From the NCBI GenBank assembly GCA_963970005.1, contig CAXAMN010015224.1, positions 178,423 to 242,422 on the forward strand: a stretch of 64,000 nucleotides of DNA, in the 5' to 3' direction. Of the stretch, positions 1-12,700 are shown piece by piece. The DNA comes from Durusdinium trenchii. Taxonomy: Eukaryota; Sar; Dinophyceae; Suessiales; Symbiodiniaceae. The position numbers and the translations under genes were made by a program. Each line of letters starts with the position of its first letter. Positions within the stretch are counted from its first letter, which is position 1. Under the pieces are notes generated by a model. The model worked only from the letters and a program-made list of their open reading frames with translations. It had not been told where the DNA came from and ran no database searches.

Positions 1-3000
1 TTTAGGGACCGTGATTCTTTTCCCGCGCGGGTGGAGAGGGTGCCCCAATCCCCAGTAAGAAGCAAACCAATACATTTGGAGAAATCTTGGACAATTCTTG
101 CACAAATCTTGAACAAATCTTGCAACAAGGCTCCGGAGGGGTAGGCGAGGAAAAGCCTTAGCCTTAGCCTTAGCCTTAATCGTAGCCTTAGCCTCCATCA
201 ACAGTCACGCCTCATCCCACGAGTGGGGTCGGGGATTATACGTGTGACAGGGCAAAGACGGTGTGTGCAAGATCTTTCTGCGTTGGTGGTAAAGAATCAA
301 TAACTCCTTGACCCTAAAAACGGAATCCCCAAATCTCAAGGCTGCTAAATGGTAGCTAGAGTGTTTCCAAGTAAATATAGATAGGAGTCCAATACATGTT
401 CAATCCGGATTTACAACCATGAAAACAGGGACAGCATTATTTGATTGGTTGGACAATTGCCCAGTTGGCAGAGTTCGGCACGTTCTGCGTACGCTGTTTG
501 CCAGACATTTTCCCAAAACACGTGTTTCGCGAGGCGGGCCTTCATAAAGATCAAGTGCAGGCTCGCGTCTCAGCGGGTGCCAGGCATCAATCCTGAAATC
601 CTGGACCTGAGACATCCAGAGACGTTTTCACATTTTTTCTCCGCAGAAACTCAATGGTTCTTGGGGCTCTTTCGCCTTTCCTTCCGACCAAGGTGACCCA
701 AAGTAAGGAGGCCAACCAAATCATCATCGCTACGTGCCCGGCTTAGAAGGGGGCACAGGAAATGCTCTGGTGTATAAATCTTTTCTTCCAACATTCTGAA
801 TTGTCATTTTTTTCAAGTTCCAGAGCAGATTGACCGATTCAAGGAGGAAGTCTCACTGTTTTTCTGGTGGGGACAGGGGCAGGACAATCCCCCAACTCCC
901 TCCAGCCTTTTGGGAGAAAAGACACACTCCAGGATCGGTGGAAAAGATCCCATGGACTGATAAGACCTGAGAAGAGCAGGGCCATGGACTGATCATGTGA
1001 ATCGATGGTCATGATTCCAGCCATGCTTGGGGCATGCAGCTGGGATGCCTTTCTCTCGATTCCCATGTTTGCTCATCCCCGGAGTTCAAAGCTGACAACA
1101 CTTTTTCGTGCTGCAGTCCGAAGTGGTTCTTGACGTCCGAAGTGAGGATTCCATGTGCTGACCCGGGTTCTGCCGCAGTGGTTGCTCATGGCCTGCTTGC
1201 AACCGATGGAGCGTGCAGATTGCTGAAAGCTTAGCCCATGAGGTCAGTCGGGTCATTTGAACGAATATGAGAGACTGTGTCAGTCTCTTTCCAGAGGAAC
1301 ACCTTCAAGGCATCAAGCCTGAATGGCCGTTCAATGACTGCAAGAGAAGTGGTGTTCTTTCCATTGAAATGTGAGCTGGACTGCATTTCTCTTCAGATTT
1401 TGGGATGTGCTCCATTTCTCTTCATTTCACGTTGCGATCCGAAGCCTCGCCGCGTGTGTGTGCGCGCACGTGAAAACGGACCCAGGTGCCTGGCGGTCAG
1501 CGAGGAGCTGGCGAAGGTGCCGCTTGGGACCTGGAGCACCCCGCGGGTTCATTCGCCTGAAGGCAAAGTAAAGGAGGGAAGCCAAGGGCAGCAGGAAGCT
1601 CCAAATGAATGTTCACTGAAATTCACTGGTTCAAATGAATTTCACTTGTGAGTGCGAAGAGGAGACTAGGAGACTCTCATTAACTCTAGGATTTCTGAAG
1701 ATGGACCTGAAAGAGCTACCCTCACTCGAGTCGAGATACAGATCGCACCAGGTCAAAAAGCAGGACAGCTTCGTTTCATTCCAAGTTCTCTCAACATGTT
1801 CTTCAAGTTGTCACTTGCTTATATAACATGCTTTCTCCATGTTTCAAAAGGAGCCCACAGGCCTCAGCATGCCTCAGCCCCACCGGTGGGGTCCAATCGA
1901 CCCGCGCAACCGGAGACGGCCTCCGGCGACGCCGCGCGCGAGCTGGTGGAACGACCGGAGCTGAGGGTGCAGGCACCTTCTGGATGGCAGTCGCCGGGAT
2001 CATGAGTGAAAACGCATGGCAGTGGAAACGCATGGGGTGACGATTGACATCTATTTAGTATGAAAAAGAAGTATTTTAGTGTTTAGTAAGACCCTGAAGC
2101 TTGTTGTTTTCCGGAGAGCTTGTTGAAATGAAGATGGATCAAGACCTATTGGACGGATCTCAGAATTGCAATTTGCATCCATTCGCGACTCCGCAGCCTG
2201 AGAAACCACTTGGAACTCCTACCGACGCGTCTCTTTTTGACCATTTTTTGGTACTTCAACTAGCAGTCGATGGTGTAGGCCACAGATGACGTTTGGCACT
2301 GTCCCTACCTGGTTTTCTAGCGAAACCACAGCCGTTTGGGAAGGGGCTCGGGGCCTTTTCACGCGCGTCCGGGGGCGCGGGCGGTTCCGGCCAGGTGAAA
2401 ATGGGTGGACGCGGGGGTGAGGTGCAAGGCGGGGGTTCCAGGGCTCTGTGCGAGCCAAGTACCCAAGTGCCAAAAAGAGAGGCAAACGAGATCAAACGAG
2501 CATATGTCATTGATATAGGGTCCATGAATTGAAGTCAAGGGATGATGTCAAAGGGAGCTTGCCGCAGTCGCAAGTCGCTCCACGTGAGAAAGCCGGGGCT
2601 TTTTGGCACATGGCAGGTCGGGATGTGGAGCAATCTGAGAAAAGGGTTGCACTGCTTCCAAAAAAGATGACCAAGGAGGGGAGCCGTCTTGATGAGCGGA
2701 AGAACGAAGTGAGTGGAGTCGTCAGTCCAACAACGGCTTCTGTAACTGCGAGTCAGCTGCTGCATGATCTGTTTGTCATGTTCTGGATCCGCCAGCCTCT
2801 CGCATGGACTGTGGGGCCTTTGTCACCCCAAAGACCCGGGTGCCCACGTGGCCGTTCGGTGTGGGAACAAAGCAGGGTTCACCGGCTCGCCGCCGGCGAA
2901 CATGAACAAAGTACCAAGGAGATCAACCTGCGTGAAACGGGTTTTGACATGTTTTGACCCAGAGCCACATGTGTTTGAGGCGACCCTTGTGAGGTGACTG

Positions 3001-3112
3001 GCTCGACGGACTTTTCGTCGGCCAGGAGGCTCAACAGAGCTCGGTGAACTTGCTTGAGGAAGTGCTCCTCTCCGAGCTGTGCCAGGTGCCGGCGTTTTCT
3101 CCACCGTGTTCC

Positions 3113-3135
3113 GTGTGTGTGTGTGTGTGTGTGTG
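3113..3135. repeat. (TG)n microsatellite
   Basis: A run of about eleven TG dinucleotides followed by imperfect GTGAG units. Confidence 0.9.
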
Positions 3136-4671
3136 AGTGAGAGGAGTGGTGAGTGAGAAGAATGTTGAGACTTTGATCTTTTGCAGGTCCAGATAGGATT
3201 GATCATGGATTAGTGAATGTTACTCCTCGATTCCATTGATGCGTGGTCGGTAGCTGCCCTCTCAAAGAGATCGGGGAAAGTTAACTACCACATATCGCTC
3301 ATGTTGATTCATTTTTGGAACTGTTCCCAGACTCGGGATTTGAGTGGATGAAGGCACAACTGCGGGACGCTGGGACGTCCGTTTGAGAAGGCATCACCAC
3401 TTCTCTCAAATATTTTTGGCGGAAGGTGCTCGTGTATGAGATACCAGGGGCACCCCAAACCATGAAACACTGGTTTTCTGTTGGAGGGAAACCTCATTTT
3501 CGCCCTACTCTACCAGTTGCTCTCCGGTCGCAGCGTAGGAGGTGAGCTCCTTGCTGAGACAACGTCTTCCGCAGATTGTTCAGGCGAAAAGCGGTCCTGG
3601 TGGTCCCTGGCCGGGGAGCAGTGCTACTGCTACTGTGGATGGATATACAGCATACACTCCGATCATTGAAGTGGATGGCACGACCTGCTTGGAGAGGATT
3701 TCATGGTCATTTTTGCCATTGTCCACCTCCATGATTATTTCATATCATTCCAATCAGTGCTTGAAAAATTCAGAATTCAACCAGTGGAGCGGAGTACCTG
3801 CTACTCAAAGAATGATGTTGGACCCCCCCCCATTCCATCCAGTGACCACCTTGGGCTCTTCATGGGGACACCGGTACCACGACGCCCCCTCGCGCCGGCG
3901 GATCGGAGATCCACTGGATCCAAAGACGGCGCCGATGACGCGTCTGGACGACTTGGTAAGCCTGAGTTGTGGCCCCAGGCGAAGAGAAGGACTGCCGTGC
4001 TGTGCCTTTTTCAGTGGCCAAACTGGAAAAAAGATGAACCAAGACAACTAGGAGGACCTGCCAGGTCATCCGCAGGTTTTGGGGCACCAAGACCGGTGCA
4101 GGTTCGAGCTTCTTCATGGTGGATCCAGCCATGACCCGGATGACCCGAGGATGATGTTGCGCGCAAAACGTCACACCTGGCAGGCCGCGCAGGAGCACTT
4201 CCACATCCGCTACGAGGTGCGGGGGAGTGTGGTTAGATCAGAGGGTGTCACGTGGTGGCAGCATCGTGAAGCAACAATTGCGACCTCCAAAGTGGGAAAG
4301 GGTTCAGGAAACATGTTTAGATGGTGTGTCGTGTGCTGCCAGAAATTTGTTTTGATATGAAGAACTTCAACTATAGCACTTTATGATATATGTGTTGTAG
4401 ATAAATGTAGATACAAACATAATAAATGTCATACTATACGATATGATCTACTTTTGTTGTGTGGAGCAACTGCGTTTATATGTAAATCCGGCGGGTGGGA
4501 GATGGCTGGAAGGAAGACAGCTCATGTCCTTTGATATGGGTGTCGGCCAAAGCCACACCGCCCAAACCATGCTAGATGAAACGTTTTGAGGGGAAGCTCT
4601 TCCGTGCTATGTTACAATGTTTGGACTCTGCGAAGGGGCAAGGGGTCTGACCCACATCCCCCAACACGATA

Positions 4672-4775
4672 GGGCCGAGCTGCTTGGCCTGTGTTGGGGC
4701 CGAGCTGCTTGGCCTGTGCAGGCTGCTTGGCCCGAGCCTGCGGAGGCTGCTTGGCCCGAGCTGTGAAGGCTGCGG
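4672..4775. repeat. Short tandem repeats around GAGCTGCTTGGCC
   Basis: The block GGGCCGAGCTGCTTGGCCTG occurs twice head to tail, followed by shorter, shuffled copies (GGCTGCTTGGCCCGAG twice). It is a decayed minisatellite. No reading-frame constraint is apparent. Confidence 0.75.
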
Positions 4776-6760
4776 AGGTTTGAAAAAGGAAGGCTAAATC
4801 GGTGCGAGCTTCGTTAGCGTGAGGAATATGATGAACGGAACATATAAATACATGCAATAGATATAAATAATATGAGTCCGCATGCGCAACAACAAAGCCG
4901 CAATCCTGCACCCCGCAACCTACCTCGTACAGTATTCCTTCGGCCAGACAACATTGGTTGTGGTGAGGTTTGCAGCAGCTTGAAGTGGAAAGTCTTTTTT
5001 GGTGAAGCTGCTGCAAAGCTTGAGGCCCAAGTGGTGTGATTGGCTGGCCTGGCCTGTTGCCTTCCATTGCAAAAGCACTCTATTCTTGATGCTTGGTGTT
5101 TGGTAGCCTCGGGGGAAACCTGGATTGAACGATTTCCACCAACCAAAGCGTGATTCTGCTCTTTCAACACTATGCCGCACTGTTACTGTTTTATAATATA
5201 AAGGTTTCTTCTTCTTCGGTGTTCCATGGCTGGGGCCACCGGGGGTTCGGGCTTCTTCTGCGGCTTCGGTGTTCCACGTGACGACCGTTCCCAAAGAAGC
5301 CACCGGTCGCGATGGGTTTGACCGTCCTTCCCGTGGCCACGATGGGTTTGACAGTGACTGCCGCGCGGCAGAGTTCTCCGCCAAGTAGGGCCCCGATTTT
5401 GACTGGGCTGGGGACACTCAGGGTGGGGGTGGAGATGGGTGGAGCATGCGGAGTGCGAAAAGGTGGGGTGGAGGTTAAGAGACAGGCCCGAGAATCATGG
5501 TTGATGATGTTTTGGATATGAAAGCATGGATAAACGTGGAACTTGGATTGCAAAAGGACAATGCACAAATGAAAACGGATGGCAACACAGTACCCAATAC
5601 ATCAAGTATCTTTACAATGGATCGAAAAGATTCTAAAAGAGTACTTACAGTACCTCAGGACATACCTGGAACGCGAGAGTTGTCCTTTAGTTTCGGTCGA
5701 CAGAGACTCAAACAGGAGACTTCAAGATTGCTGTTTCGGAAGCTTCAAGTCTGCCGTCGACTGTCAGGTTTCGACCCGGGTAGAAAAAACAATCCTTGTT
5801 TGTACATGTTTGTACCCAAGCCCTACTTGTAGGTTGTTGATCCAGGTGTCCGCCGAGATCGCCTAGGAGGGGACTCAACGCCCGGATCCACCGCCTTGAG
5901 CCCCAGGACGATGTACCGCCTTCGCACCCCACGCTGCGCGGCCGCGCTCCGCCGCAAAGCCACCGTCTCGGGCACGTGGCTGGAGGCTGGACTCTCAGTG
6001 GATCAGGTTGGATTCGGAGTCATCGAGGATACTTCCGCATCACAAGGTCTCAAGGCAAATGTGGTATGTTATGGTATGTTGCACACTAGTTATCACTAGT
6101 TGCTAAGACTAAGGCAGTCAGTATATTATAGTACTTTTTCCTTCTTCCTGCACCTCTTCTTGATCAACATCTGCTTGGGGATGGAGGGGTGCGGGCCATT
6201 TTGGTGGCGTCTGCAGTATCCTCACATGATCATACATGATCAAGGTGCGAAACACACGGGTGTCTCATGCGGTTTTGGACCTGTGGCCTGGTGGGATCGA
6301 ATTCATTCGACACTTCTCGTGCAGACCCATGGGCCATATGTAGGCCCAATCGGGGGTGGAAATCCCATCAGTTCCAGTTCTTGGAACCCTGAACGCCCAC
6401 GTGAAGCGGCGAGACGGAAGACGGAAAAGCGACGTTTTAGCCGACCAAATCCAAAAAAGGGCCGACCTGGTCAAACGCCACAAGTCTCGAGGGCCAAAGA
6501 CGCCAAAGACATCTCCATCATTTACGTAGGAAGTTGACTTTTTAGCTGAAAATAGAACTCAGACTTAGTGATTTGTTAGTCAGGCTACTTAGTTGCTGAG
6601 TACAGTACTGCATTGATAACTCATGATTCCCAATGGTGCAAGAAAGAGTCTGACAACACTCTCAGTTTCCTCAGTGGCCACCCTCCTTTGCTGCCACCCG
6701 GGAACCACGGGCCTGGGATCGCCGACGTCATACGGCGCCAGCCGGCCCTGCCAGGGAGAG

Positions 6761-6792
6761 ATGAAGCTGGATACCAACTTTGTTCATGCCCA
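6761..6792 (+). CDS. Candidate first coding exon of the PLP enzyme
   Basis: Reads MKLDTNFVHAQ up to a GC donor at 6793, in phase 2. This resembles the family's N-terminal block (usually a T-x-x-V/I-H-A-G pattern). An AG at 6752-6753 just upstream, followed by GGAGAG then ATG, could be the spliced-leader acceptor. The following exons up to 8745 were not found, so the link to the rest of the gene is inferred only from motif and orientation. Confidence 0.45.
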
Positions 6793-9700
6793 GCTCCCAG
6801 TGCCGTGAGCGAACGGACAGCCCGTTGTGGAAGAGGGTGGCTCCCCTGAGACCTGCAACACCAGACCTTACTGTGAGACTTTCCTTGAGATTTTACGACC
6901 CTTTGAGTCATATGTGTATGAACTATCTGGCAAAACGGTCTTGGAGCCCTTAGGATGGTCTTGGCCTGTGTTGATGACCTGATTGGAGGAGCACAAACTA
7001 AACAGCGAAAATACCTGGCACTCGTGCCACCAACAGCGACTCTTATTGGTACGAACAATAAGACATACGAGGCAACACCCGACTTGGAGGATTGGGCTGG
7101 CGTCGCTAAAACACAACAACTGTGTGTTCGCTCCCACCCTCCGGATCAATCATGGGACATCGAAAGGTCAACAACCTGTAACTCCAAAGGTGTCTTTGGG
7201 CCAGGCCAGGTCACCCTAGAAGCTACTAGTTACTAGTAGCAGGGGCAGCGCTGCTACATAGTAACAAGTGCATCCCTAGTAACATGACACGAAACCCGAA
7301 TTCACCCAAAAGTGCCTTCGAAAGAACAAAGGGCATTGCTACAATGGCCACAAGGGCATTACTACCAACAAGCAGCGCCTCCAACCGCCTCCAACCCAAG
7401 AGCTATGACTTCACCTCAGCGGGTCATCGGCTCGCGTCCGGATTCCCAGGGCGCGGTGACCCCGGAGCCCAAGAGCGGCACGGGAGCCGAGTTCTCTGCG
7501 CGCGCGCACGCGCCGCGCGCACGGGGTCGGGATCGCCTTTTTGCGAAGTGATCCGAAAGGAGAGGTGTAGCTTTTCAGAACAGGAGACCGTGGGGGGGGG
7601 GAGGATTTCTCAAGATTGATCTCAATCTGAGCTGTTTCATGTTTTTTCTGCTAAGAGGTTTCACGAGATCAGGGCCCAGGGGCTTTTTTGGAACCTGGCG
7701 ACGAATCAGTGCAGGGCTTTTGGTCTGAGGCGCCATCCTGACCCCGCTCTTCTTGTCCACCACCTTCATTCAGGCAGGGTTCTCTTGCGGGTCTGGGGTG
7801 GAATTGAGCGCTGGCTGTGGCTTCAGTGGATGAACCTGCAGCCAAGCCTTGCAGGAGTCAGTGGAGAAGTACTTGGAGAAGGCGATGCGATGCTGAGTTA
7901 TGGGATCAGCCAGTTCTTCTTCCTTGAACCCTTTTGAGGGCCCTTCTTTTTCATCAGTTCTGTTCTGTTGAGACTCACTCACTCTTCACGCTCCCTCACG
8001 CGTTTTGGCCCGTTCCTCACGTGCACGTTCTCTCACCCGGACTGCTTGCGCTGGTTTCCCAAGTCAAGGGCGAATGAGTTGATGTGGGGCAAGCAAGCCG
8101 AGGCAAGGTGAGCATGGCAAGATCAAACTCATAGTTTGAATGTTCTTTGTTGGTTGGAAGCTGGTTTGTTCTGAAGTTGAGCTGGATTTGGATCCGCCTG
8201 ACACGCAGAACAGATCAACATTCACCAACCCATTTGATGGTGGGACCAATTTGGATAACCCATCTCAAACTTATTGTTGCTCAAAGTCCTGTAACATGGG
8301 CGATAGTATGCCATGGTCATGGTGCACTTCTACCTTTGATTTGTGTCAGGTACCCACATCAAGTGAGCTATGAGCCCCCAACATGGAACTTCAAAACATA
8401 CAAAACCAAAGACCCAAAACGTGGTTTGCAGGTTTGGTTGGTTTGCACGAACGACATGGAGCTTCTATTGATGGGTTGAGACCTCCAGGCTCAGTATGCA
8501 AAGCCTGTGGAACTAGAACTGCGGCCGTCGAAACACAGGCTTTTCCCAGAGCGAGTGGAGAAGCAAGCAGCTTCTGCCCAGAAATCCCCATCGCCTTCTG
8601 CTCTCGATCCATCTACCTGGGATGTCACCCTTTTATGGTTTGGGGGTCTTAACCAACCTATCCATCAGATCGGAGATCCTTGGACTCTCTCTCTCTCTCT
8701 CTCCTTTCTCTTATACATTCACCAGCGTCCTTGTGCTGGGGCAGGGCTACAGCTATTCCCGGACCAACAACCCCACGGTCACCGTGCTGGAAGAGAAGCT
8801 GGCGAAGCTGGAGAATGGGTGCGGAACCTGTGTGCGATCGCCGTAACTTCTCTCGGAAAGCCGATATGTCATCCGATGTCCTCAGGTGTCCCTGCCATTC
8901 CCTGCCTTTTTCGCAGCTCATGACTGACACAGATTCTCAGTGAAAGCTCACATCCCACAGGAGACCAGTCAACTTCGTTCCGCACTGTAGCAGAAACACG
9001 ACGGACCTTAGCTGGCTGCGGCTTTGGAAGAGTTCTGCGTGGATACCAGCATTCCTCAATTATCAACCTCTTCTTCTTCTTCTTCTTCTTGAGCGTGACG
9101 CGATCCTACCCCGGGTCGCTCCAGTCAGGAACCCCAAACACCACCGGTCCACCCCGCTCGACCGCCGCAGCTTCGGCGCCTCGGCCTTCGGCACGGGCAT
9201 GGCCGCCACGACCAGCGCCATCTCTGCCACCATGCAGCCGCCTGGGCGAAGTGGATGTGGCACACCAGTGCGGGGAGGGATGGGGAGGGTGTATGAGGGA
9301 TTTGTGAGGGAATTAGTCTGATCGACTCATAGAGCGTAATTACTATTCCTATAGCCACGCGGGGGGGCAAGGTGCGAGGTTCCGCAGTTCGGTGAGTCAC
9401 TGGGGTTTCGCTTCGCTCCACGGAGCACGGAAAAGATCTACTAGTGAAGCGAGAGCAGCTGGAACTCCATGTGCCGTTTGAGAAAGGAAGGTCGGGGTCA
9501 CTTTCATGGGAATGGAATTTTTCCACTCGGTCTGGGGTCTGATGGAAGTGAATTCCGGGAAGCAGCGGAAGGGGCGGAAGGTTCTGACAGGGACTCAACC
9601 AGCATGGTGCATTTTCGGGACCAAACCAGCTTGGCCACCCGTGACGGTCCACGCGGGTTGGTTCGTGACGACGAAGCCATCCCAGCAGCTCAGGGCGGGT

Positions 9701-12700
9701 GACCATTGCGCGCCTTGGAAGCAGATTCGATTGGGCGTTTGCATGGCGCGGGTAAAAACGAACGAGAAGGAGTTCCGGAGTTGACTTGGAGTCACTTAAA
9801 ACCTGTGCATTTTCCGTGAGAGAACATATAATTAGATGTAGACATCAGTCCACTACATGCTCGATGAAGAGAGACGACTTGAATTCGCGCAATCATGTCA
9901 CATGCATCGAGGTTTGGTTGGTCAACGGCCCCGGTGGTTCACATCCAATGACAATGCGCTTAGAGCTATGACCATTTTCTTGGTGCAGGGTGTGGGAAAC
10001 AGCTGGCTTTCGTGTCTGAAATAGCTCATTAGGGCTCATTCGGGCCGCTTGCCGAAGAAAAAGAACTACATAGACTGGTCATCTATAATTTGCCTTCGGC
10101 AGCCTTCAGCAATCAAACTTGGATAATTACTTTCAATGGCTTTGGGTGTCAAGAGCTCCCACCAAGCAAGACCTCAAGATCGTTTCAAAAAATGTCCTTT
10201 GGGATCATTTCCAAAACCAATCGATCATCATTTGAATATAATTGAATCATATTGAATCTACAGGATTTGTGGGTGCAGGATTCTCGTGAAACGGGACAGT
10301 TGAGCGGTGCTTGTCTTCTGATAGAATGACACAGACTTTCAACCAGTGATATATTACATAATATACGGTATACAGTCATACAGTATTGTAGCATGATATA
10401 TTGTAATTAAATATTAGAAGTTCTTGGATTGGGACATATTCGTGAGATCTCTGAAGCAGAGAGCAAGGCATCGAATCGATGGCTGCAGGTGATTTCGGAT
10501 TGCTCCTATGGTGGCACCAACAGGCCCGTGGTCAGACTGCAGGATGTGGCTCTCAGATGGATAGGTCAGGATCAGGAAGCAGTAAGCAGCGAGAGGCATT
10601 GCGAGGAGTGAAAGGTAGGAGGGCACTGGCCAAAGATGCTGAATAGATGGTACCGGTATGCCATTTAGAACTGGGACATAGGACATAGCTGCTATATAGA
10701 GACACAACAAACACCTGGGCAATCCTAGATTAGATCACGTGTGCAAACACCAGCATGTTCCAACCATTGCTTCTGCTCCGCCTTCTTCCTCCTTCGGCCA
10801 CGCCATGCAGGTCCTGCCGGGAGTTCTTTACGCCGCTGAACATGGAGTTCACCTTCGTGGACTTTCGAGATCCGGAGAATGTCAAGAAGGCAGGGGCGTG
10901 GAAGGGCCTTCGGGCATTCTCTGATCTTTTTCCTCCGATCCGGTCAGCCAGTCGACTGGAGCCGGTAGAGTTTTTTCTTGAATGGTAAAATCTCTTGTCT
11001 TTTTTGGAGGATCACGAATCGATCAAAATACACGAATAGTTACACGAATAGATCATCAGGTCTCAAATATGTCTCATCTCTTTTGTGTGAAGGGTTTGGC
11101 CCGGCCCCTTCTATCCCAAGAAATGGACTCCAACACACTCTTCAATCTGGGTGAGGGGTTCTTCCTTTTTCAGAGTCTCTCAAATCCCAACGACATGTCA
11201 TCCAACAGCGACCCGACCTCATGGGCGGTTCTGATTCATCATGAATCCATCATCCATCCGTTGCCTTTTTTTCTCAAGCCATCTTGGTTCTTCGCCGCCG
11301 TTCCCACCGGCTTCTCCAGTGGAGGCCATGAAGCCCAACACCAAGCTGGTCTTCAGCGAGACCCCGGCGAACCCAGTCTTGCCGGGACGCACGGTTGGGA
11401 GCGACGACGTTTTTTCGACTAGCTGAGCTCCGGAGATGTGCGGAGAGTTGCGACTTCTATGAGCGTATAGCTATATATATATATATTAATATATAGATCA
11501 TTATAGATCATTATAGACTATTATAGTTATATTATTAGTCATATTGGATGATAGATCATAGAAGGGACCTTTTTGAATCTCAGTACATCTGCATCTCCAA
11601 ACGAGCAGCTCATCTTCAGCATCCCTTGTGTTTCCACCGACAGTGCAGCTGACCCTCCACAGGTCATTGACCGACATCGAGGCTGTGTCGAAGATCGCCA
11701 AGGTCTGGACAGACCACGGTGCGAACACGCCGAACGGAGTTTTACGCCCGAACGGAGGTGTTACGCCCCGTACGCCTCATCGCCACCCGAACGGAGGTGT
11801 TTTCTTTTTGGTTGGGGTATGTTGAACTCCTGATCCTGGTTGGGGGGCTCGAAAACAAAAAGCACACAAGCAACCAGCAACTTAGCGTCCTTTTCTTGGT
11901 GTCCACCAGCAACTTACCGTTCCCTTTCTACAGGACGCTGGAGCAAAGCACGTGGTGGATGCGACCTTTGCTACACCTGTGGCTTGGCCGAAGATCGATG
12001 TGGCCACCACGTGGCTTCGGGCTTTGGGGCACCAAAAAAGGGCTGGCGGCAAGCGGGGCCTCTTTTTCATGACCTGAGTTCCTTTTATAGTTTACCTAAC
12101 TAGGGAAGGGTTTACATCCTACCCAGAAACTGTTGAGGTTTCCTACCCACTACCAGTACCTAGAGAAGGCTACTATCTGTTTCCTACCCATCAGTAGCCT
12201 TCTCCCTCTCTCTAAGCAGAACTGACAAGCTGTCCGCTTTTGTGGGAATGCCATGGATTCGGAGCAAATATGGGTCTTTATTTTAGTAGGGAACCCCTCT
12301 GGCCCATCTGGTCCTGGCTGGGTAGACTGATCTATTTTCTTTTTTCTGTCTTCCAGGGGCTCGACCTGGGGAGGTCTCCCTATTTTGATACACGAGGGTG
12401 AACTACGGTCCACCATGTGAACTGCCTATCTGATGAACTGAAGCAAAGGAGCGTTGGGATGGAACACGGCCCGAGCATTTCAATTGTCAGGCAAAAAGCG
12501 GCAGAAAGGTGTCCCAAGACCGTGAGAACGAGCATGCATCACACGTTGGATCGTTCCAATAGAAATGGTATGAAAGAGGGACAAAGCACGACGTTTGCAG
12601 ATCTTCCCCTTGTAGTCCAGTCTCTTCCTCCACATCTGAATTGATACTGGAGAACATTGGTGTTGGAACCCTCATGCAGGTCAGTTTCACCATGTGTTGC

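Larger units (their letters stand above)
1..6760. other. No recognised gene; low-complexity and GC-rich patches
   Basis: I read all six frames here and found no block I could match to a known protein family. Several short GC-rich stretches stay open in one or more frames (about 1440-1570, 1890-2000, 2330-2420, 3840-3960, 5880-5990) and could be single exons of an upstream gene. None shows both a recognisable motif and convincing splice borders. Simple repeats inside it are listed separately. With exons of 14-80 nt as in the neighbouring genes, a real gene could be missed here. Confidence 0.5.

Noticed and set aside
7420..7500. RPDSQGAVTPEP frame as the missing N-terminal exon of the PLP enzyme
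   Set aside because: GAVTP is suggestive, but splice phase does not fit exon 1 and the expected PPIY is absent.
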